This document shows, one piece after another, positions 1-5,281 of a stretch of 5,281 bases of DNA. The notes beneath the pieces are model-generated. The model was not told the origin of the DNA and searched no databases. It saw only the letters and a list, made by a program, of their open reading frames with translations. The number at the start of each line of letters is the position of its first letter. Position 1 is the stretch's first letter. The position numbers were made by a program, and so were the translations under genes. This DNA is from an uncultured Planctomycetaceae bacterium (GTDB lineage Bacteria > Planctomycetota > Planctomycetia > Pirellulales > Pirellulaceae), in the NCBI GenBank assembly GCA_903927685.1, contig CAIYOB010000844.1:1-5281 (forward strand), written 5' to 3'.

Positions 1-44
1 CCCCGCTGATCGTAACCCGTTGCGTAGACTTGGGATTGAACGAA

Positions 45-73
45 AAAAGCCGGGCGTTTGAGCCTCGGCTTTT
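45..73 (-). terminator. Rho-independent terminator of the tRNA-fMet gene (possibly bidirectional)
   Basis: AAAAGCCG (45-52) pairs perfectly with CGGCTTTT (66-73). The stem continues with GGC (53-55) against GCC (62-64), leaving one bulged T at 65 and a 6-nt loop. Read on the minus strand, the hairpin ends in a run of six T (43-48 on plus are all A), the classic intrinsic terminator form. It begins about 45 nt past the 3' end of the minus-strand tRNA, so it probably ends that transcript. The plus-strand reading also ends in TTTTCGTTT, so it could work in both directions. Confidence 0.7.
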
Positions 74-86
74 CGTTTAACCCGTG

Positions 87-114
87 GGTCGCGTTTGTTT
101 CGCGACCGATTTTT
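87..114 (+). terminator. Plus-strand hairpin with T-tract, candidate terminator of a gene left of the window
   Basis: GGTCGCG (87-93) and CGCGACC (101-107) form a perfect 7-bp stem with the loop TTTGTTT. On the plus strand it is followed by GATTTTT; on the minus strand no T-run follows. The polarity therefore fits transcription entering from the left edge and stopping before the convergent tRNA gene. No coding region is visible in bases 1-44, so the gene it would serve lies outside the window. In the minus-strand transcript the same hairpin would lie just after the tRNA and might act in 3' trimming. Confidence 0.45.
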
Positions 115-117
115 AAG

Positions 118-191
<74 letters not shown>

Positions 192-205
192 TCAATGTTG
201 GTGGA

Positions 206-233
206 ATTCTAACGCGGGCGGCGGGGATGTCGA
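206..233 (-). promoter_or_regulatory. Sigma70-type promoter of the tRNA-fMet gene
   Basis: On the minus strand a -35 hexamer TCGACA (233-228) is followed after 16 nt by a -10 hexamer TAGAAT (211-206). Each matches the sigma70 consensus at five of six positions. Transcription should begin around base 199, leaving a leader of about 8 nt before the mature tRNA 5' end at 191, as is usual for tRNA genes. The position and match quality agree, but no start site was measured. Confidence 0.6.
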
Positions 234-295
234 GAGGGGGTGCAAATGTTTCTTGGCCTGGTTCGCTCTTTCGGGCGAAGGCTTCGCAGTGTGAT

Positions 296-332
296 GCGTC
301 AGCTAGCTTCCACGTGACTTCCTCGCTGACGC
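296..332. repeat. Intergenic inverted repeat with central CACGTG
   Basis: GCGTCAGC (296-303) and GCTGACGC (325-332) are perfect 8-bp inverted arms separated by 21 nt. The palindrome CACGTG (311-316) lies almost exactly at the centre. The right arm continues as TTCGGGTTA. From memory, stretches like this recur between genes in Pirellula and Rhodopirellula-type genomes, so the element may be a member of a dispersed repeat family; I cannot count copies here. The alternative is a protein-binding operator for the selA side. Open frames across it look like chance frames, with no recognisable protein. Confidence 0.5.
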
Positions 333-390
333 TTCGGGTTACATCGCGAGACAGACCGAACAATGCCAGCACGGACGCCGCAATGTCCGG

Positions 391-419
391 TCCCCTTTTT
401 TCATGAACTGGCGTAGAAT
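391..419 (+). promoter_or_regulatory. Weak candidate promoter for selA
   Basis: TAGAAT at 414-419 is a five-of-six match to the -10 consensus and is identical to the hexamer used by the divergent tRNA promoter. No good -35 hexamer lies at the right distance: a 17-nt spacer puts it on TCCCCT. If used, the transcript would begin near 426 and carry a leader of about 108 nt before the selA ATG. This rests on one hexamer. Confidence 0.25.
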
Positions 420-425
420 AGCCCC

Positions 426-520
426 GGGGCAGGGACAACGCCCCTCGAACGATGGCCAGCTACGGTCGGTCGCCGCTGGCTGGGACGGTTTTGGACAGAA
501 ACCCCGGTGCCTAGCCCGGG
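426..520 (+). other. Structured leader upstream of selA, three potential hairpins
   Basis: Three short stems can form in the probable selA leader. They are GGGGC/GCCCC (426-430 with 440-444), GCCAGC/GCTGGC (455-460 with 475-480), and CCCGG/CCGGG (503-507 with 516-520). The last ends one base before the TGGAG ribosome-binding region, so it could limit access to the start site. No known riboswitch is recognised. I looked for a selenocysteine tRNA here and found no T-loop GGTTCGANTCC or long acceptor arm. GC-rich DNA forms such stems easily. Confidence 0.3.
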
Positions 521-521
521 T

Positions 522-525
522 GGAG
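522..525 (+). promoter_or_regulatory. Ribosome-binding site fixing the selA start
   Basis: GGAG at 522-525 ends 8 nt before ATG 534. It supports that codon over the in-frame GTG at 507, which would add nine residues (MPSPGGVHA) and would overlap this site. The nearby ATG at 529 is out of frame. Confidence 0.7.
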
Positions 526-533
526 TGCATGCC

Positions 534-1952
534 ATGTCAAATGTCTTTCGGAATATCCCGTCAGTGAACGAGCTGTTGGACAGCCCGCCTTTGCGGCAGC
601 TGGTCGAGCGGGCGAACCGGAACGCGGTTGTCTCGGGGGTCCGCCGATTCCTGGACAATATGCGGTCGGAGATTCAAACGGCGGCCGCCGATATCAAGGT
701 CCCCACGCCCGGCGAATTGGCCGAGCGGATCGCGCATTGGATTGCGACGGAGGACACGCCCAATCTGCGGCCGGTCATCAATGCCACCGGGATTCTGCTG
801 CACACCGGCCTAGGCCGTGCCCCGCTGGCCGAATCGGCGATTGCCGCGATCGGCGACGTCGCTCGGGGGTACTCCAGCCTGGAGGTCGACGTCCGCACGG
901 GCGAACGTTCGCACCGGACCGACGACGCCGCGCTGTGGCTGACCAAAGTCACCGGCGCCGAGGCGGCGACGGTGGTCAATAACAACGCGGGGGCGACTTT
1001 GCTGACCTTGGCCGCGCTGGCTCGGGGCCGCGAGGTCATTGTGTCCCGCGGCCAGCTGGTCGAGATCGGTGGCAGCTACCGGCTGCCGGATGTGATGGAG
1101 TTGAGCGGGGCCAAGCTGCGCGAAGTCGGCACCACGAACAAGACTCGGATCGACGACTATCGGGCAGCGATCGGTCCGGAGACCGCCGCGCTGATGCGAG
1201 TGCACCCCAGCAACTACGCCATTGTCGGGTTCGCCGAGCAGGCGGCGCTGGCGGAACTGATGGCGCTGGGGGCCAAGCATCAGCTGCCCGTGATCGACGA
1301 TCTGGGCTCGGGTGCGATGGAGGATCTGGCTGGCTATGGCATCGGCGGCGAGCCATTGGTTGCCGACAGTCTGCGGGCCGGTGCGGATGTGGTGCTGTTC
1401 AGCGGCGACAAGCTGTTGGGCGGGCCGCAGTGCGGGATCATCCTGGGCCGCAAGCCGTTGATTCAGAAGATCGCGCAGCATCCTTTGTCGCGAGCCCTGC
1501 GGGTCGGCAAACTGACGCTGGCGGCGCTGCTGGAGACGCTGCGATTGCATCAGGATCGTGAGGCGGCAGAGCGTTCGTTGCCGCTGCTGTCGCTGCTGTC
1601 CACGTCCGCGGCGAATCTGCAGCAGCGAGCGGCGCGACTGGCTCCCCAATTCGCCGCCTGCGCCGCGATCCGTTCGGCGGAACCCGTCGAGTCCCAGGCG
1701 TACTTGGGCGGCGGGAGCGTCCCCTCGCAGGCGCTGGCCAGCTGGGCGATCGCGTTGCAGCCGGCGCGGGGAAGTGTGGACGAGTTGGCCGAGAGCTTGC
1801 GGACTGGGACGCCGTCCGTGTTTGGCCGGATCTTCAAAGACCGGCTGTTGCTCGATCTGCGGGCCGTATTTCCGCGGGATGATCTGCGGCTGGTCGAGGC
1901 GGTGCAGCAGATTCAGGCGAAGCCAGACGCGGCACCTCAAGTCGGCAGTTAG
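534..1952 (+). CDS. selA: L-seryl-tRNA(Sec) selenium transferase (selenocysteine synthase)
   Basis: This is a PLP-dependent cytosolic enzyme (EC 2.9.1.1) that converts Ser-tRNA(Sec) and selenophosphate into Sec-tRNA(Sec), the donor for UGA decoding. From ATG 534 the product is 472 aa, close to E. coli SelA (463 aa). The N-terminal region (about 1-60, with 'NIPSVNELL') is the tRNA(Sec)-binding part and is intact. The catalytic core shows NATGILLHTGLGRAPL (from residue 83), NNNAGA (149-154), a DDLGSG motif (255-260) and SGDKLLGGPQ, whose Lys293 is the expected PLP Schiff-base lysine (K295 in E. coli). The full length and N-terminal domain argue against the shorter SelA-like enzymes that do not act on tRNA(Sec). 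It appears monocistronic here: selB, selC and selD are not in view, and prx starts 112 bp later behind a strong hairpin. SelA implies that the genome encodes selenoproteins, but none is visible in this window. Confidence 0.95.
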   Translation: MSNVFRNIPSVNELLDSPPLRQLVERANRNAVVSGVRRFLDNMRSEIQTAAADIKVPTPGELAERIAHWIATEDTPNLRPVINATGILLHTGLGRAPLAESAIAAIGDVARGYSSLEVDVRTGERSHRTDDAALWLTKVTGAEAATVVNNNAGATLLTLAALARGREVIVSRGQLVEIGGSYRLPDVMELSGAKLREVGTTNKTRIDDYRAAIGPETAALMRVHPSNYAIVGFAEQAALAELMALGAKHQLPVIDDLGSGAMEDLAGYGIGGEPLVADSLRAGADVVLFSGDKLLGGPQCGIILGRKPLIQKIAQHPLSRALRVGKLTLAALLETLRLHQDREAAERSLPLLSLLSTSAANLQQRAARLAPQFAACAAIRSAEPVESQAYLGGGSVPSQALASWAIALQPARGSVDELAESLRTGTPSVFGRIFKDRLLLDLRAVFPRDDLRLVEAVQQIQAKPDAAPQVGS

Positions 1953-1965
1953 CCCCCTTGCGTAG

Positions 1966-1984
1966 GTGTCAGAAAAGGCGACAC
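1966..1984. other. Short inverted repeat after selA
   Basis: GTGTC (1966-1970) and GACAC (1980-1984) form a 5-bp inverted repeat with a 9-nt spacer, 14 bp past the selA stop codon. It has no T-run, so it is not a convincing terminator. It could be a small operator for the following peroxiredoxin gene, or chance. Confidence 0.2.
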
Positions 1985-1992
1985 TAATCCCA

Positions 1993-2021
1993 CGCGCGGC
2001 GGCAGCGATAACCGCCGTGCG
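1993..2021 (+). terminator. GC-rich 10-bp hairpin between selA and the peroxiredoxin gene
   Basis: Bases 1993-2002 (CGCGCGGCGG) pair with 2012-2021 (CCGCCGTGCG) over ten positions with one G-U pair, around the 9-nt loop CAGCGATAA. Only ACTTTGG follows, so the T-run is poor for an intrinsic terminator. It could be a leaky selA terminator, an mRNA 3' stabiliser, or part of the peroxiredoxin leader. It starts 40 bp after the selA stop and ends 43 bp before the next ATG. Confidence 0.4.
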
Positions 2022-2064
2022 ACTTTGGACAATGAACTCCGTTTAGCTAGGAAAGGATGATCTC

Positions 2065-2661
2065 ATGGCCGTTCTCGTAACCCAACCCGCACCGGACTTC
2101 AAGGCCCAGGCTGTGATGCCGGATGGTTTGTTCAAGCAGGTCAGCTTGTCGGACTACAAGGGTAAGTATGTCGTGTTGTTCTTCTACCCGTTGGATTTCA
2201 CCTTTGTGTGCCCGACGGAGATCATCGCATTCTCCGAAAAGGCTGCCGAATTCGAGAAGCTTGGCGTACAGTTGTTGGGAGTCTCCGTCGACAGCCATTA
2301 CACGCACTTGGCGTGGCGGAACACTCCTCGCACTGAGGGCGGGTTGGGTCAGATCGACTATCCGCTGGTGGCCGATCTGAACAAGGAGATCGCCAAGTCC
2401 TACGATGTCCTGCTCGGCGGCGGCATCGCCTTGCGGGGCTTGTTCCTGATTGACAAGGCGGGTGTGGTCCGGCATCAGGTGGTCAACGACCTGCCTTTGG
2501 GGCGGAGCGTGGATGAAGCATTGCGGATGGTCCAGGCCTTGCAGTACGTCGAGACCAACGGCGAAGTTTGCCCGGCCAACTGGCATCAGGGCGCGCGGAC
2601 CATCAAGCCGACGGTTCAGGACAGCAAGCAGTTCTTCAGCGCCGAATACGGCAAGAAGTAA
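2065..2661 (+). CDS. Typical 2-Cys peroxiredoxin (AhpC/Prx1 class)
   Basis: This is a cytosolic thiol peroxidase (198 aa) that reduces hydrogen peroxide, alkyl hydroperoxides and probably peroxynitrite. The peroxidatic cysteine is Cys49 in FTFVCPTE, with Pro42 and Thr46 giving the PxxxT/SxxC motif. The catalytic Arg is Arg124 in ALRGLF. The resolving cysteine is Cys169 in NGEVCPANW, so the active form should be an obligate homodimer with an intersubunit disulfide. The sequence resembles eukaryotic PRDX1/Tsa1: it has [12 protein letters not shown], a GGLG loop (92-95), and an extended C-terminus with FF (190-191) where sensitive enzymes have YF. The reductant (thioredoxin or an AhpF-like partner) is not encoded nearby. 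ATG 2065 follows AAAGGA (2052-2057) at 7 nt. The active site is encoded by TGC, not TGA, so this is not a selenoprotein despite following selA. A hairpin terminator just downstream suggests a single-gene transcript or the end of a selA-prx unit. Confidence 0.95.
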   Translation: MAVLVTQPAPDFKAQAVMPDGLFKQVSLSDYKGKYVVLFFYPLDFTFVCPTEIIAFSEKAAEFEKLGVQLLGVSVDSHYTHLAWRNTPRTEGGLGQIDYPLVADLNKEIAKSYDVLLGGGIALRGLFLIDKAGVVRHQVVNDLPLGRSVDEALRMVQALQYVETNGEVCPANWHQGARTIKPTVQDSKQFFSAEYGKK

Positions 2662-2696
2662 GGCCAGCCGCCCGCGGGGTGTGGCTGGAGACGGGC

Positions 2697-2735
2697 ATCA
2701 GGTCAGGCCTCGGACCCCGCGGCTTGACCTGATTT
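2697..2735 (+). terminator. Rho-independent terminator of the peroxiredoxin gene
   Basis: ATCAGGTCAGGCC (2697-2709) pairs with GGCTTGACCTGAT (2721-2733) over 13 positions with one G-U pair. The 11-nt loop can itself close further with CGG/CCG. It is followed by TTCATTCC, a modest T-run. It lies 36 bp after the prx stop and well ahead of the next gene, separating the peroxidase from the signalling genes. A smaller stem, CCAGCC/GGCTGG (2664-2669 with 2683-2688), lies between the stop and this hairpin. Confidence 0.7.
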
Positions 2736-2832
2736 CATTCCGTAAAATCCGGTTAACTACTGGTGCGAACCTGCGGGGTTGCGTGTTAAACTGAGGGGCG
2801 TATCGTACCAGCGACTTGGCGTCACCCTTTGC

Positions 2833-2837
2833 GGGAG
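2833..2837 (+). promoter_or_regulatory. Ribosome-binding site fixing a TTG start for the receiver-ATPase gene
   Basis: GGGAG at 2833-2837 ends 9 nt before the TTG at 2847. The site lies inside the reading frame if the earlier TTG at 2829 is used, and that codon has no Shine-Dalgarno sequence of its own. Starting at 2847 gives MATVLIVDDN, the usual abrupt beginning of a receiver domain. Confidence 0.6.
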
Positions 2838-2846
2838 ATCAGCGCT

Positions 2847-3731
2847 TTGGCAACCGTGCTCATCGTCGATGACAACCCGATTGACCGCCGCTTGGCCGCC
2901 GGGGTGGTAGAAAAGGTCGGGATGGCGACGCGCTTTGCCGGCCACGGCAAGGAAGCACTCGAGTCGATCGTCCGCGAGCCTCCCGACGTGGTCCTGACCG
3001 ACCTGTTGATGCCGGAGATGGACGGGTTGGAGTTGGTCGAGCGGATCAAGCGGGATTATCCGGCGATCCCGGTCATCCTGATGACGGCGCACGGCAGCGA
3101 AGAGATCGCCGTCAAAGCCTTGCGGACGGGCGCTTCGCATTACGTCCCCAAGGTCAATCTGGCGCGGGACCTGGTGCACACGATCCGCGACGTGCTGACG
3201 GCCGCCAGCGGCAAGCGGGATCAGCAGCGCGCCCTGGCCTCGTTGCGTGCGGCTCAACTGCAGTTTGTCCTGGGGGTCGAGAACGCCGGGCACGAACCGT
3301 TGGTCAGTTTCCTGCAGGAGCAGTTGCGGACTTGGCGGCTGTGCGGCGATACCGACTTGATCCGCATCGGGACCGCGTTGCACGAGGCGTTTGTCAACGC
3401 GGTGGAGCACGGCAATCTGGAATTGCAGTCCGACCTCCGCAACGATCCGGACGGAGCCTACCAGCGTCTGGCGGAACGGCGGCGGCGGGAGAAGCCCTAC
3501 TGTGACCGGAAGGTCCGCGTGGACGTGCGGCTGACCAAGGAAGAGGTCCGGATTACCATCTGCGACGAGGGGCCGGGATTTGATCCCCGCCACCTTCCGG
3601 ATCCGACGGACCCGGAGAACATCGGCAAGATCAGCGGGCGCGGCTTGCTGTTGATCCGCACGTTTATGGACGAGGTGACGTTTAACGACACGGGCAACGA
3701 GATCGTCCTGGTCAAGAGGAAGGCGACTTGA
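2847..3731 (+). CDS. Response regulator: receiver domain fused to RsbW/SpoIIAB-like ATPase
   Basis: This is a 294-aa cytosolic signalling protein from TTG 2847 (300 aa if the upstream TTG 2829 is used). Residues 1 to about 120 are a complete CheY-like receiver: acid pair Asp8/Asp9, phospho-acceptor Asp52 in LTDLLMPEMDG, Thr80 and Lys102. A helical linker (about 120-150) leads to a GHKL ATPase of the anti-sigma-factor type. Its N box is HEAFVNAVEHGN (179-190; Glu180, Asn184), its G1 box DEGPGFD (240-246) and its G2 box SGRGLLLI (263-270). There is no dimerisation/phosphotransfer domain and no phospho-acceptor His, so it is not a histidine kinase; by family it should bind a sigma factor or phosphorylate a Ser/Thr of an antagonist (STAS) protein. 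A charged segment of about 30 residues (roughly 190-220, rich in Arg, Asp, Glu) separates the N box from the next strands. A kinase gene follows 103 bp downstream and may signal to it. No sigma factor, STAS protein or PP2C phosphatase is in view, so the output target is unknown. Confidence 0.88.
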   Translation: MATVLIVDDNPIDRRLAAGVVEKVGMATRFAGHGKEALESIVREPPDVVLTDLLMPEMDGLELVERIKRDYPAIPVILMTAHGSEEIAVKALRTGASHYVPKVNLARDLVHTIRDVLTAASGKRDQQRALASLRAAQLQFVLGVENAGHEPLVSFLQEQLRTWRLCGDTDLIRIGTALHEAFVNAVEHGNLELQSDLRNDPDGAYQRLAERRRREKPYCDRKVRVDVRLTKEEVRITICDEGPGFDPRHLPDPTDPENIGKISGRGLLLIRTFMDEVTFNDTGNEIVLVKRKAT

Positions 3732-3781
3732 TCCTTGGCCGCAGTCACGGACCCGGCGAGGCCAGGCGGGGGCGAACGGTG

Positions 3782-3797
3782 CGGCGGCAGGCCGCCG
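3782..3797 (+). other. Small hairpin in the gap between the receiver-ATPase and kinase genes
   Basis: CGGCGG (3782-3787) pairs with CCGCCG (3792-3797) around the tetraloop CAGG. No T-run follows, so it is unlikely to stop transcription and the two flanking genes could share an mRNA. The rest of the 103-bp gap shows no clear promoter. The Shine-Dalgarno sequence before the kinase ATG is weak: AGAGAACGG, about 10-15 nt upstream. Confidence 0.3.
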
Positions 3798-3834
3798 GCA
3801 ATCGACACGACGCTCAGAGAACGGTGCCACTCGC

Positions 3835-5281
<1,447 letters not shown>

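Noticed and set aside
490..497. Shared octamer TTTGGACA about 41-44 bp upstream of both selA and the peroxiredoxin gene (also at 2024-2031)
   Set aside because: It resembles a -35 element, but neither copy has a matching -10 at proper spacing, and TTGGACA also occurs inside coding sequence. Two copies are too few to call a regulatory motif.
410..533. Possible selenocysteine tRNA (selC) upstream of selA
   Set aside because: There is no TTCGA-type T arm, no TCA anticodon in a suitable stem and no long acceptor pairing, so the stems do not make a cloverleaf.
810..1940. Long open frame on the minus strand opposite selA (376 codons)
   Set aside because: It is a mirror of selA codon bias in GC-rich DNA. 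Its translation is low-complexity Gln/Arg/Leu-rich with no recognisable domain, and the plus strand encodes a clear SelA.
2209..2211. Possible selenocysteine at the peroxiredoxin active site
   Set aside because: The codon is TGC, an ordinary cysteine, and the whole frame is free of internal TGA.
3729..3800. TGA stop of the receiver-ATPase gene as a possible selenocysteine codon, prompted by nearby selA
   Set aside because: The ATPase fold is already complete at this stop. Read-through would add a tail of about 56 residues with no known domain, and the weak TGGCC/GGCCA stem downstream does not look like a bacterial SECIS element.

Overview
The window is a GC-rich piece of bacterial chromosome. 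It carries one tRNA gene on the minus strand and four protein genes on the plus strand; the last gene runs off the right edge. The source is most likely a planctomycete, perhaps of the Pirellulales. This is an inference from three things: the composition, the architecture of the receiver plus RsbW-like ATPase protein, and an intergenic inverted repeat ending in a 'GCTGACGCTTCGGGTT' stretch that I associate from memory with planctomycete intergenic repeats. No rRNA or other definitive taxonomic marker is present.

Layout. Bases 1-117 hold two hairpins that look like terminators. One faces the minus strand and ends the tRNA transcript. The other faces the plus strand and would end a gene lying left of the window. 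Bases 118-191 (minus) encode an initiator tRNA-fMet with a good sigma70-type promoter just upstream. Bases 192-533 contain no convincing protein gene; they hold the tRNA promoter, an 8-bp inverted repeat centred on CACGTG, and a structured leader in front of selA. Bases 534-1952 encode full-length SelA, the PLP enzyme that makes Sec-tRNA(Sec). Bases 2065-2661 encode a typical 2-Cys peroxiredoxin of the AhpC/Prx1 class, closed by a strong hairpin terminator. Bases 2847-3731 encode a receiver domain fused to an RsbW/SpoIIAB-like ATPase. Bases 3835-5281 encode the N-terminal part of a membrane-anchored histidine kinase (about 4 TM segments, coiled coil, two PAS domains, HisKA motif at the very end).

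How the genes may work together. The initiator tRNA and selA both concern translation but are divergently transcribed from separate promoters, so their adjacency may be accidental. SelA implies a selenocysteine pathway, but selB, selC and selD are not visible, and the neighbouring peroxiredoxin uses cysteine, not selenocysteine. The receiver-ATPase gene and the following kinase are co-directional, 103 bp apart, and plausibly form a signalling pair: the kinase (or a relay from it) could phosphorylate the receiver, which could control an anti-sigma-like or partner-switching ATPase. This is the most interesting part of the window, although each domain belongs to a known family. I saw no CRISPR array, transposase, phage gene or clearly new defence system.
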